Shown here: one piece after another, positions 7,768-15,424 of the stretch
Layout: the number at the start of each line of letters is the position of its first letter
How positions within the stretch are numbered: the first letter of the stretch is position 1
Source: JAVWIF01 sp036639635
GTDB lineage: Bacteria; Bacillota_I; Bacilli_A; Erysipelotrichales; Erysipelotrichaceae
DNA length: 24,544 nt
Direction of reading: 5' to 3'
Assembly: GCA_036639635.1 (NCBI GenBank)
Contig: JAVWIF010000022.1
Coordinates: 1-24,544, forward strand
Made by a program: the position numbers and the translations under genes
Notes under the pieces: generated by a model
The model's input: only the letters and a program-made list of their open reading frames with translations
What the model was told of the DNA's origin: nothing
The model's database searches: none

Positions 7768-9186
7768 ATGAAATTTAATACATTAGAAATTACAGAACCA
7801 TTATTAAAAGCTGTGGAAGATCAAGGATATGAAGAAGCTACTCCAATTCAAGAGAAAGCAATTCCTCATGCTCTATTAGGAAAAGATATTTTAGGATGTG
7901 CGCAAACAGGAACAGGTAAAACAGCCGCATTTTCTATTCCAACCATTCAACATTTAAAGAGTCATAATGCCAATAAGATACGAGCATTAATATTAACCCC
8001 AACAAGAGAATTAGCAACACAGATTCAAGAAAACATTAGTGCTTATGCTAAGTATACAAGTATTTCAAGTACCGTAATATTTGGTGGAGTTCCTCAGAAA
8101 CCACAAGAGCGTGCAATTCAAAGCGGTGTTGATATTGTGATAGCAACGCCAGGACGTTTAAATGATTTGATAAAACAGAAAATCATTAATATTGGCAGTG
8201 TTGAGGTTTTTATTTTAGATGAAGCTGATCGTATGCTAGATATGGGGTTTTTGTTTGATGTTAAAAAAATCATTGCAAAATTACCTACTAAAAAACAAAC
8301 TTTGTTCTTTAGTGCTACGATGCCAAGTGAAATTAAGTCTTTAACAAAAACATTATTACATGATCCAATTGTAATTGAAGTTACACCTGTTTCTTCGACG
8401 GTAGAAAGTATTCAACAAACTTTATATTATGTAGATAAAAACAATAAGAAATTTTTATTACTAGATATATTAAAGAAAGATAAGGTGCAAAGTGCTTTAG
8501 TTTTTACTAGAACAAAAAGCAATGCAAATCGTTTAACGAAGTTTTTATTAGCATCTCATATAAATACAGGCGTTATTCATGGCAATAAATCGCAGAATTC
8601 TCGCCAATTATCTTTGTCACAGTTTAAAGAAGGAAAGATTCGTGTATTAGTAGCTACTGATATTGCTGCGCGTGGCATTGATGTAAATGAATTGAGTCAT
8701 GTGTTCAATTATGATATTCCTAATGAAGCGGAAGCTTATGTACACCGTATTGGGCGAACAGGACGTGCTGGTAAAACAGGAACTTCTATATCATTTGCGG
8801 ATATTGATGAGTTAGGATATGTGAAGAGTATTGAAAAGCTTATTAAATTTGAAATACCAGTGAATCGTGAACATGATTATCCGATGTTAATTACGACACC
8901 TAGTCCTAAAAAGAAACAAAGAGGATCGAGTCAACATAGCATAAGAAATACGCCTAAGAAAGAAAAAAGCACATCTTCTAGTGAAACTAAGATGCACGGA
9001 GTGAATACTAAGAGTAAAGATGTAAAGAGTAAAGATGCTAAGACAGGCGCACCAAAACATAAGAGCTTTAATAAAAGTAAAAATCGTCAAGTTGATAAAA
9101 ATGGTGCAGCGATACCAAAGCCTTTTAGACATGCAGCACCAACAAGTCAAAAAAGAAAACCACAACAATCAAGACGAGGGAAGTAA
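7768..9186 (+). CDS. DEAD-box ATP-dependent RNA helicase
   Basis: A 472-residue RNA helicase with all core motifs in order: Q motif (YEEATPIQ, 21-28), Walker A AQTGTGKT (45-52), PTRELA (78-83), TPGR (127-130), DEAD (151-154), SAT (182-184), ATDIAARGID (296-305) and HRIGRTGR (326-333). After about residue 379 there is a roughly 95-residue tail rich in Lys, Arg, Ser and Asn, without a fold signature. Such tails help RhlE/CshA-type helicases bind RNA. The family unwinds RNA in ribosome assembly, mRNA decay and cold adaptation. The leader hairpin upstream suggests control of its own expression. CshA/RhlE-like is the best sub-assignment, but a symbol is not justified without a tree. Confidence 0.95.
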   Translation: MKFNTLEITEPLLKAVEDQGYEEATPIQEKAIPHALLGKDILGCAQTGTGKTAAFSIPTIQHLKSHNANKIRALILTPTRELATQIQENISAYAKYTSISSTVIFGGVPQKPQERAIQSGVDIVIATPGRLNDLIKQKIINIGSVEVFILDEADRMLDMGFLFDVKKIIAKLPTKKQTLFFSATMPSEIKSLTKTLLHDPIVIEVTPVSSTVESIQQTLYYVDKNNKKFLLLDILKKDKVQSALVFTRTKSNANRLTKFLLASHINTGVIHGNKSQNSRQLSLSQFKEGKIRVLVATDIAARGIDVNELSHVFNYDIPNEAEAYVHRIGRTGRAGKTGTSISFADIDELGYVKSIEKLIKFEIPVNREHDYPMLITTPSPKKKQRGSSQHSIRNTPKKEKSTSSSETKMHGVNTKSKDVKSKDAKTGAPKHKSFNKSKNRQVDKNGAAIPKPFRHAAPTSQKRKPQQSRRGK

Positions 9187-9201
9187 AAACATAGTAAAGG
9201 T

Positions 9202-9237
9202 AAAAATCGAAATGGATACTATATTTCGATTTTTTTT
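9202..9237 (+). terminator. Intrinsic terminator after the helicase gene
   Basis: A perfect 12-bp stem AAAAATCGAAAT / ATTTCGATTTTT with a nine-base loop, ending in a T8 run, 15 bases after the stop codon. Confidence 0.85.
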
Positions 9238-9258
9238 CTATATTGTTTTATTTTGTTG

Positions 9259-9294
9259 TATACTATAAAAGGTTAAATAAAATATACCTTTTAT
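9259..9294 (+). promoter_or_regulatory. Weak promoter -10 followed by a 9-bp dyad
   Basis: TATACT (9259-9264) is a good -10 hexamer but lacks a clear -35. Directly after it lies a perfect 9-bp inverted repeat, ATAAAAGGT (9265-9273) / ACCTTTTAT (9286-9294), covering the expected start site. It could be an operator or a 5' mRNA hairpin for the membrane GGDEF gene. Nothing else is seen between 9238 and 9370. Confidence 0.4.
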
Positions 9295-9370
9295 TTATAC
9301 AATCATTGAGCTATACAATTGGTTCTAGCGTGTATTTGAAAAGCGTAAGATATGATAAGAAAGAAACGAT

Positions 9371-9427
9371 ATGAAAAACATAAATTATTGTTTTTTATTG
9401 GTGTTAGTAGGTACTGTTTATGGATAG
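9371..9427 (+). CDS. 18-residue putative leader peptide overlapping the membrane GGDEF start
   Basis: An ATG at 9371 opens a frame of 18 codons encoding a Lys-containing N-terminus and a hydrophobic core (FLLVLVGTVYG). Its stop codon (9425-9427) overlaps the next gene's start codon region in ATGGATAG (9420-9427). Only a weak purine stretch (AAGAAAG) precedes it. The overlap is the arrangement seen in translationally coupled leaders, and the downstream gene has only a minimal AGGT of its own. It may be coincidence, as no homology can be checked here. Confidence 0.25.
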   Translation: MKNINYCFLLVLVGTVYG

Positions 9428-10532
9428 AAATTTAAGGAATGAAGCTGAAATGGCCTACGTTGACATTAACAATAAGTGGCTTAATTTTCATTTTCGTTTG
9501 CTTGTTGTAAGTGTCATAGCAGCATTTGTATTAGAAATTATAATGTATGTAGTGATATATCTTTCACAAGGTATTCAGATTAGCATTTGGCTGTATTGGT
9601 TGAAATACATTATATGTCCATCATCTGCGGGTGTAGTCTTAGCAAGTATTGGGCGTTTGATTATGAAAAGTAGAAAAATAACAGTACGTAAGAAAGAATA
9701 CTATATTTCTTTTTTGTTTGCTTTATTCGCTTTTGTGTTATCTTTTGTACATAATGCATATGTAGGAATTTTTCTAGTTGCAGGATTACCAATTTTAATA
9801 ACGGTATTTTATGAGAATCAAAGACTAAGTGCGCTGCTTTGGTTAACTACTGTACTCTTACAATTATTTTGTGCATTTACCATACTTTGGGATCCTAACA
9901 AGGTATTGGATCATACCTATATTGTAAATAGTTTGATTATTATTGCAGGCATTTGCTTTCTCTGGATTGTTAGTTATGTGATGATATTATTTATGCATGT
10001 GAAAAGTGAAATTATCATTGATAATGATGTAGAACGTCAAACATTAGCGATTAAGATAAAATTAGATGATTTAACAAAAGTAGGTAGCAAACAAGCGTTA
10101 CTAAATCAGTTGAGTAATTTGAAATATTATGAATCGAATACCTATTTTTTAGTGATGTTAGATATTGATGATTTTAAACAAATTAATGATGGATTTGGAC
10201 ATTTGCTTGGGGATGAAGTTTTAAAATGCTTAGGATATTGCTTACGAGAATTAAATGCGAATTGTATGGCATATCGTTATGGTGGTGATGAGTTTTCAAT
10301 CCTATTTACCAATGAAAATATGGCGAGTGTGATTAATACAATTAAAAGCTTACAATATAGTTTTGGTGTCAGGTTATATGATATCCATGCGGATATGGGC
10401 ATTACAATAAGTGCAGGTATTTCGCAGTATCAAATTGGAATGTCGGTTGTAGAATTATTGAAACGCGCTGATGATGCTTTATATGAGTCAAAGAAACGTT
10501 CTAAAAATGCAATTACGATATGTAATTTATAA
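9420..10532 (+). CDS. Membrane-anchored diguanylate cyclase (GGDEF)
   Basis: 370 residues. The first about 195 residues hold roughly six transmembrane helices (about 26-48, 57-78, 94-111, 113-131, 137-156, 168-192) with short loops and no recognised extracellular sensor domain. A linker leads into a complete GGDEF domain: LDDLTKVGSKQ, metal-binding LDIDDF (248-252), and YGGDEF with the active motif at 288-292. It should make cyclic di-GMP at the inner face of the membrane. The I-site position reads NANC instead of RxxD, so classical product inhibition is lacking. An in-frame stop at 9408-9410 leaves ATG 9420 as the first sensible start. The ribosome binding site is only AGGT, seven bases away. 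No phosphodiesterase or PilZ gene is in the window. Confidence 0.9.
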   Translation: MDRNLRNEAEMAYVDINNKWLNFHFRLLVVSVIAAFVLEIIMYVVIYLSQGIQISIWLYWLKYIICPSSAGVVLASIGRLIMKSRKITVRKKEYYISFLFALFAFVLSFVHNAYVGIFLVAGLPILITVFYENQRLSALLWLTTVLLQLFCAFTILWDPNKVLDHTYIVNSLIIIAGICFLWIVSYVMILFMHVKSEIIIDNDVERQTLAIKIKLDDLTKVGSKQALLNQLSNLKYYESNTYFLVMLDIDDFKQINDGFGHLLGDEVLKCLGYCLRELNANCMAYRYGGDEFSILFTNENMASVINTIKSLQYSFGVRLYDIHADMGITISAGISQYQIGMSVVELLKRADDALYESKKRSKNAITICNL

Positions 10533-10564
10533 AAATCCGCGCTCTTTCTAAGAACGCGGATTTT
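10532..10564. terminator. Bidirectional intrinsic terminator
   Basis: A perfect 10-bp GC-rich stem AAAATCCGCG / CGCGGATTTT with a 13-base loop. Tails of T on both strands let it end the GGDEF transcript (+) and the converging hydrogenase transcript (-). It starts on the last base of the GGDEF stop codon. Confidence 0.85.
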
Positions 10565-10569
10565 ATTAA

Positions 10570-12084
10570 CTATTCTTTTGTAAGTAAGTCTAAATTTTCT
10601 AAATAGTCACTTTCGTATGCTAATTTCTTTTCAGCATCATTTGTATATTTTTTAACTAAAGCACTTGATTTAATTACTGGTTGCAATGTTCCAGCACCAG
10701 CAACACAACCTCCAGGACAAGCCATACCTTCTAGTAAATAACCATTACGTTTACCAGCTTTTGCCATTAACAACATTGTTTTACAATTCTTTAAACCTTC
10801 GGCTGCATCGATTAAGACAACTTGTTCAGGATGTTCTTTAAGAATACATTCTTTTACGGCATTTGCAACACCACCACTTACAGCAAAACCTCTTCCGTTG
10901 GCTGTTCCTTCTTTAAAAGGTTCGTCAACACTAATTTGTTCTAAATCAATCTCTTTTGCTTCAAACATTCCCATCACTTCTTCAAATGTTAAAACAAAGT
11001 CAATATCACTACGAACACTCTTACGAGATGCTTCTAGTTTTTTGGCAGCACAAGGACCAATAAAGACAACTTTTGCTTTAGGTTTTTCTTTTTTTATTAA
11101 ACGTCCTGTTAATACCATTGGCGTTAAAGCCATAGAAATATTAGGAGTAAAGTCAGGAAATAATTTTTTAGCCATAACAGACCAAGCAGGGCAACAAGAT
11201 GTTGCCATAAAAGGTTGTTCACTTGGTACTTTATGTAAAAAGTCTTCTGCTTCTTCAACCGTACATAAATCGGCTCCAATAGCAACTTCTACAACATCGC
11301 TAAAGCCCAATGCTTTTAAGGCACTACTAACTTTTTCAGGGGTTACACTTGGACCGAATTGTCCAACAAAAGCAGGCGCAATTGCCGCAATAACTTCATC
11401 TCCTGAATTGATAGCGTGAATTGTTTGGAAGATTTGACCTTTATCAACAATCGCACCAAAAGGGCAGTTTACTAAACACATACCACAAGATACGCATTTA
11501 TCATAATCAATTTCTGCACGACCATATTCATCAGAAGTTATTGCATCCATACCACAACTTCTTGCACAAGGACGATCTAACTTATTGATGGCACTATAAG
11601 GACACACATCAATACAACGGCCACATTTAATACATTTATCTTGATCAATTACTGATTTACCGTTGATAATCGTGATGGCATCTTTTGGACATACTTCTTT
11701 ACAAGGATGTGCTAAACAGCCTTGACACGTATCACTCACTACTATTTTCTTTTCAGGACAAGCATTACAAGCAAACTTAATAATATTGATTAAAGGGTCA
11801 TCATAATACTTCTCTGCAATGGCACTTTCTTCAATACCTGCACTTAATGGAGCATGTTCATCCATTTTGCGAGCTGGTAGTCCAATCCCTAAACGTAAGC
11901 GTTCACCAACGATTGCTCTTTCCAAAAAAATACTTTCTCTATATTTTGCAGTCTCGCCTGGTAAGATTTTAAAAGGTAACTCTTCAATCTTAGCGGCATA
12001 ATCTCCACCATCATATGCAAGACGTGCAATTTCAGTAAATACTTTTCTTCGAATATCTGTTACTGAATTGTAAATTCCTCTCAT
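10570..12084 (-). CDS. Monomeric [FeFe] hydrogenase, group-B-like
   Basis: 504 residues. The N-terminal half is ferredoxin-like: cysteines at 106/109 and 120/123/128/132, then CIKCGRCIDVC (151-161), C173/C177 and CVSCGMCLVNC (197-207), for several [4Fe-4S] clusters. The H-cluster domain has L1 TSCCPAW (C297, C298), L2 GPCAAKKLE (C345) and L3 EGMACPGGCVAGAG (C456, C460). All cysteines needed for the H-cluster, and the proton-channel Cys before the L1 ligand, are present. The L2 form GPCAAK instead of the usual MPCxxK, and GAG instead of GGG in L3, point to the group B hydrogenases. These are common in anaerobic Bacillota and their physiological direction is poorly known. It stands alone: maturases HydEFG and electron-transfer subunits are not in the window. 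GAGGTG precedes the ATG. Confidence 0.9.
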   Translation of the reverse strand: MRGIYNSVTDIRRKVFTEIARLAYDGGDYAAKIEELPFKILPGETAKYRESIFLERAIVGERLRLGIGLPARKMDEHAPLSAGIEESAIAEKYYDDPLINIIKFACNACPEKKIVVSDTCQGCLAHPCKEVCPKDAITIINGKSVIDQDKCIKCGRCIDVCPYSAINKLDRPCARSCGMDAITSDEYGRAEIDYDKCVSCGMCLVNCPFGAIVDKGQIFQTIHAINSGDEVIAAIAPAFVGQFGPSVTPEKVSSALKALGFSDVVEVAIGADLCTVEEAEDFLHKVPSEQPFMATSCCPAWSVMAKKLFPDFTPNISMALTPMVLTGRLIKKEKPKAKVVFIGPCAAKKLEASRKSVRSDIDFVLTFEEVMGMFEAKEIDLEQISVDEPFKEGTANGRGFAVSGGVANAVKECILKEHPEQVVLIDAAEGLKNCKTMLLMAKAGKRNGYLLEGMACPGGCVAGAGTLQPVIKSSALVKKYTNDAEKKLAYESDYLENLDLLTKE

Positions 12085-12104
12085 GTATATTCACCTCATA
12101 AATT

Positions 12105-12133
12105 ATTATACTTTATAATTCATGATTTGTAAT
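12105..12133 (-). promoter_or_regulatory. Promoter of the [FeFe] hydrogenase gene
   Basis: Read on the minus strand: ATTACA (-35, 4 of 6), 17 bases, TATAAT (-10, perfect). The start would fall near 12098, leaving a very short leader with the GAGGTG site. Confidence 0.6.
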
Positions 12134-12176
12134 TAGAAATAAGAAAAAAATTATAATCTAGTAACGAATATAATCC

Positions 12177-12205
12177 TTGTACTAATTGTAGTAGTGTTTT
12201 ATGAT
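12177..12205 (+). promoter_or_regulatory. Promoter of the aldehyde dehydrogenase gene
   Basis: TTGTAC, a 17-base spacer and TATGAT (5 of 6). It is divergent from the hydrogenase promoter, with about 45 bases between the two -35 boxes, so one factor could influence both. Confidence 0.5.
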
Positions 12206-12234
12206 ATAGATAAGTGAAAATGGAGATAGATACT

Positions 12235-13602
12235 ATGGATATAAAAACACTAGTTCAACAACAAAGAAACTACTTTAATACGAATCAAACCAAAGAGGTA
12301 AGTTTTCGTAAAGCGGCTTTAAAGAAGCTAAGAAAATGTATAATGGAAAATGAAACATTGATTGAAGAGGCTTTGTATGTTGATTTACATAAGTCAAAAA
12401 GTGAAGCCTTTATGAGTGAAGTTGGTATGGTACTAGCTGAAATAACATATCAACTTAGGCATATTGATGCTTGGACAAAACCACAAAAAGTAAGGACACC
12501 TTTGGCACAATTTCCTTCTCATAGCTATCGTTATAGTGAACCATATGGAGTTGTTTTGGTTATGTCTCCTTGGAACTATCCTTTTCAATTAAGTTTAGAG
12601 CCATGTATTGGTGCGATTGCAGCAGGTAACTGTGTGATTTTGAAACCTTCGGCTTATGCGAAAGAAACATCAAAGGTAATCGCAAAGCTTATGAAACAAT
12701 GTTTTCATGAGGAGTATGTTGCAGTAGTAGAAGGGGGAAGAAGTGAAAATACAGCATTATTAGAACAACGCTTTGACTATATCTTTTTTACAGGAGGAGT
12801 TAGTGTTGGTAGAATTGTAATGGAAAAAGCTAGCAAACATCTAACGCCAATCTCTTTAGAGCTAGGAGGGAAGAGTCCTTGTATTGTTGACAAAAGCGCC
12901 AACTTAAAGTTAGCTGCTAAACGCATTGTGTTTGGAAAGTTCTTAAATGCCGGACAAACTTGTGTGGCTCCTGATTATGTTTTTGTTGATAAAGCGGTAA
13001 GTGGAGCATTTAAGGAATGCTTACAAGAAGCGCTTGTACAACAATTTGGAAAAGAACCACTTCTCAATAAGGATTATCCTTGTATCATTAATCATAAACA
13101 TTTTTTACGATTACAGAATCTAATGAAAGATGGCAAGATTTTAATAGGTGGAAAAAGCAACGCTTATCGACAGATTGAACCAACAATACTTGGAGATATA
13201 AACAAAGATGACAATATTATGCAAGAAGAAATATTTGGACCAATTTTACCGATTTTAGAATACTCTGTAATAGAAGAGGCAATTCGCTATATAAGTGAAC
13301 AAGAAGCACCACTAGCGTGTTATGTATTCTCAAATGACAAAGTGATGCAAGATAGGCTTTTAAGAGAACTTCATTTTGGTGGGGGTTGTATCAATGATAC
13401 AATTATTCATTTAGCTACAAGTTATATGGGATTTGGAGGAGTTGGACAAAGTGGTATGGGAAGCTACCATGGATACGATAGTTTTACAACTTTTTCACAC
13501 TTTAAAAGTATCGTTCATAAAGCAAATTGGTTGGATTTGCCTTTTCGTTATCAACCGTATACAAAAAAGAAAGATAAAATCATTCGATTATTTATGAAAT
13601 AA
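12235..13602 (+). CDS. Aldehyde dehydrogenase, class-3-like (fatty aldehyde type)
   Basis: 455 residues from the ATG at 12235, chosen because TGGAGA lies nine bases upstream. In-frame GTG 12214 and ATG 12220 have no ribosome binding site and would add seven or five residues. The protein shows the NAD(P)-dependent ALDH core: PWNYPF (catalytic Asn114), GNCVILKPS, FFTGGVSVG, general-base Glu209 in LELGGKSP and nucleophile Cys243 in NAGQTCVAPD, then EEIFGPILP. The short length and the C-terminal LPFRYQPYTKKKDKIIRLF tail are typical of class-3-like enzymes that oxidise medium and long-chain or aromatic aldehydes to acids. The basic, hydrophobic tail may touch the membrane. It heads a unit with the deacetylase 11 bases downstream. 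The physiological substrate is not evident. Confidence 0.92.
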   Translation: MDIKTLVQQQRNYFNTNQTKEVSFRKAALKKLRKCIMENETLIEEALYVDLHKSKSEAFMSEVGMVLAEITYQLRHIDAWTKPQKVRTPLAQFPSHSYRYSEPYGVVLVMSPWNYPFQLSLEPCIGAIAAGNCVILKPSAYAKETSKVIAKLMKQCFHEEYVAVVEGGRSENTALLEQRFDYIFFTGGVSVGRIVMEKASKHLTPISLELGGKSPCIVDKSANLKLAAKRIVFGKFLNAGQTCVAPDYVFVDKAVSGAFKECLQEALVQQFGKEPLLNKDYPCIINHKHFLRLQNLMKDGKILIGGKSNAYRQIEPTILGDINKDDNIMQEEIFGPILPILEYSVIEEAIRYISEQEAPLACYVFSNDKVMQDRLLRELHFGGGCINDTIIHLATSYMGFGGVGQSGMGSYHGYDSFTTFSHFKSIVHKANWLDLPFRYQPYTKKKDKIIRLFMK

Positions 13603-13613
13603 GAGGTAAGTAT

Positions 13614-14411
13614 ATGCATAAACAGATGAAAAAAGGAATCTTGCTTGTTGTTTGTTTCTTTGTAGTATATGGCGCACAAGTGATGTATACAAAAAGCAAG
13701 GGTACAAAAGAAGAACTTGTAGTATTGGGATATCACCATATTGTACCTGATAAGGATAAGGAAACTTATTATAAGAATGATATGTGGGTAGTATCTTGTT
13801 CAGCTTTTGAACAACAAATGAAATTAGCACATGACTTAGGATATCAAAGTATATCATTAGAACAAGTCTATAATTGGAAAGAAGAAGGTGGGAGTTTACC
13901 TGCTAAAAGTTTTGTGGTGAGCTTTGATGATGGCTTTTATTCCACGACTAAATTTGCTCAACCAATTTTAGAAAAGTATGGATTTAAGGGAAATGTATTT
14001 GTGATTGCTTCTAGCATTGCTAAAGAAAGTCCGCAATATAATCCTAGTAAAAAACAACACGCATCTCTTAGTGATATGAGTGATACGAGTGTTCTACAAT
14101 ACTATTCACATTCTTTTGATTTGCATCATAAAAGTAGTAAAGGCTTTAAGGTGAACTTGTTAACAAAGAGTGCCTTAAAAGAAGATGTTGAAAACGCTAA
14201 TAAGTTTGTATCTAGTACATATTATGCTTATCCATATGGGAAATATAATGATAAAATTCAACAAGTATTAAAAGAAAATCATACGAAATTAGCATTTAGT
14301 TATAATGAAAATAGAAAGGTGAAACGCAGTGATGACAATTTTGCATTACCACGATTCAATGTAAATGGATTTACGAATATCGATGTTTTTTTACAGATGT
14401 TAGAAAGCTAA
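13614..14411 (+). CDS. Membrane-anchored polysaccharide deacetylase (NodB fold)
   Basis: 265 residues. A short basic N-terminus and a hydrophobic stretch (about 8-24) act as a signal anchor, putting the rest outside the cell. The carbohydrate esterase 4 motifs are visible: SFDDG with Asp105/Asp106 (catalytic and metal), HSFDLH (166-171, metal-binding His pair) and YAYPYG (204-209), plus LPRFNV (246-251). Such enzymes remove N-acetyl groups from peptidoglycan or surface glycans, often giving lysozyme resistance. GAGG precedes the ATG at 13614; Met5 is an alternative start. It follows the aldehyde dehydrogenase closely, and no terminator is seen before the Cys-rich gene. Substrate (cell-wall GlcNAc/MurNAc or exopolysaccharide) is not decided by the sequence. 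Confidence 0.88.
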   Translation: MHKQMKKGILLVVCFFVVYGAQVMYTKSKGTKEELVVLGYHHIVPDKDKETYYKNDMWVVSCSAFEQQMKLAHDLGYQSISLEQVYNWKEEGGSLPAKSFVVSFDDGFYSTTKFAQPILEKYGFKGNVFVIASSIAKESPQYNPSKKQHASLSDMSDTSVLQYYSHSFDLHHKSSKGFKVNLLTKSALKEDVENANKFVSSTYYAYPYGKYNDKIQQVLKENHTKLAFSYNENRKVKRSDDNFALPRFNVNGFTNIDVFLQMLES

Positions 14412-14526
14412 GGTGATAATAGTAAAGTTTCTTCGGATATTGTGTGAACGGCCTATGAGATAACAATAGGCGCTGCATATAGTGGATTGAGATAGATAAA
14501 ATCTCGATAAAGGAGGAAATATCATA
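14412..14526 (+). other. Structured leader of the Cys-rich gene
   Basis: Two hairpins can form: GCCTAT (14451-14456) / ATAGGC (14466-14471), and ATTGAGAT / ATCTCGAT with one G-T pair (about 14487-14509) just before AAAGGAGG. Neither has a T tract, so they are not terminators. No clear SigA promoter is visible, so the gene may be read through from the deacetylase or use another sigma factor. Confidence 0.35.
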
Positions 14527-14916
14527 ATGTGTAATGCTAACTCAAGAGGAAATTGTGGATGTCATAATTCTTCATGTAATCGTTGTGGGGAAAGAATTAT
14601 GGTGAATGCAACAAGATGTGGCTGTGGAGAAACACGTAATCGAAGCGCATGTGCTAGTACAATTCGTCGAGGATGTGGATGTACAAACGAACATAATGGC
14701 TGTGGAAGTCAATGCGAAAATACTGGTTGTGGATGTCATCATGCAAATAATGGCTGTTGTCCAACACCACCTCGCCCTAGCTGTGAAGATAAATGCCGTT
14801 GTGCTTATCGTCAATGTATGAGAAATTGTCGTCTATGCGAAAACAATACAAATGCTGGTTGTGGCTGTCGTCGTGAAAATCCTTGTCAATGTTCATCATG
14901 TGATGATGAAGATTAA
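14527..14916 (+). CDS. Cys-rich repeat protein of unknown function
   Basis: I do not recognise this family. The 129-residue protein has 27 cysteines (21 percent), almost no hydrophobic residues, no signal peptide and no transmembrane segment. CGC triplets recur at 10-12, 31-33, 50-52, 68-70 and 112-114, with CRC at 90-92 and CQC at 120-122. The spacing of 18-22 residues suggests about six degenerate units of the form [GNR]CGC followed by charged or Asn residues and one or two further Cys. It ends with an acidic DDED. A very good AAAGGAGG site and a following terminator show it is a real gene. Such composition suggests metal binding (metallothionein-like), a disulfide-linked coat or surface protein, or a thiol store; none can be chosen from sequence. 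The other frames here are compositional shadows. Confidence 0.8.
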   Translation: MCNANSRGNCGCHNSSCNRCGERIMVNATRCGCGETRNRSACASTIRRGCGCTNEHNGCGSQCENTGCGCHHANNGCCPTPPRPSCEDKCRCAYRQCMRNCRLCENNTNAGCGCRRENPCQCSSCDDED

Positions 14917-14937
14917 TTCTAATTATATCTAGTAAAG

Positions 14938-14966
14938 AAAGGCTCGCTTAAAGAACGAGTCTTTTC
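14938..14966 (+). terminator. Intrinsic terminator after the Cys-rich gene
   Basis: A 9-bp stem AAAGGCTCG / CGAGTCTTT (one G-T pair), nine-base loop, then a short T tract. It closes the aldehyde dehydrogenase-deacetylase-Cys-rich unit. Confidence 0.75.
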
Positions 14967-14991
14967 TGTTGTAAAGTAATAAAATAAGGAC

Positions 14992-15019
14992 TTGCATTTT
15001 TTGTATAGAATCCTATAAT
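14992..15019 (+). promoter_or_regulatory. Strong promoter in a gene-free region
   Basis: TTGCAT (4 of 6), a 16-base spacer and a perfect TATAAT. The expected start is near 15026. No normal-sized gene follows before the terminator-like hairpin at 15425. Confidence 0.6.
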
Positions 15020-15046
15020 AAGTAAGGCAAGAAAAGAAGTGAGAAA

Positions 15047-15115
15047 ATGGAGTCATATAAACACTTAATAAAAAAAATGATTGGCTTAGTTACTAAAAAA
15101 GTGGAACTGCCTTAA
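15047..15115 (+). CDS. 22-residue cationic peptide ORF
   Basis: ATG 15047 to TAA 15113-15115. The peptide starts MESYKHLIKKMIGLV and ends TKKVELP; it has Lys-rich, amphipathic character like small membrane-active peptides or type I toxins. The upstream GTGAG is only a weak ribosome binding site. It lies about 28 bases after the -10 box of the promoter at 14992-15019, which is why it is listed. It may not be translated. Confidence 0.25.
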   Translation: MESYKHLIKKMIGLVTKKVELP

Positions 15116-15424
15116 CTTAGAAAGTAAGCGTAGAATGCAGTGTGAGGGTGTTGATAATTGTAGAACACATTAGAAATAAATAAAGGAAAACTACATTTTA
15201 TATACATAATTTTATATAGAGTATAAACGAAAGTCGTAACTAGTAAAAGATGATATAAGAAAATTAAATAACATGATATTTTCACTACAACAATAATCCT
15301 AATTGTCATGACAACAATCATTACACCACATACGCTTCAAGAGCACTAAAATCATTATAAAATTTATATAAATAGTAAGCAGTTATGTAAATGAAAGATG
15401 ACTTTAAAAAAATCAAATCAGATG

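Noticed and set aside
10898..11419. Plus-strand open frame of 173 codons inside the hydrogenase gene
   Set aside because: Antisense to the conserved H-cluster domain, with Ser/Ala/Thr-rich shadow composition and no start signals.
10570..12084. Annotation as a plain ferredoxin or NADH dehydrogenase subunit
   Set aside because: The three H-cluster motifs with all ligand cysteines are present after the ferredoxin-like region.
14572..14821. Open frames in other phases across the Cys-rich gene (Thr-rich on minus, Val-rich on plus)
   Set aside because: They are by-products of repeated TGT/TGC and GGA codons; only the Cys-rich frame has a strong ribosome binding site and ends before the terminator.
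15112..15321. Minus-strand hydrophobic open frame of 69 codons in the gap before the ATPase operon
   Set aside because: It looks like a membrane peptide, but AT-rich DNA gives such frames easily. There is no ribosome binding site or promoter on that strand, so I do not call it.
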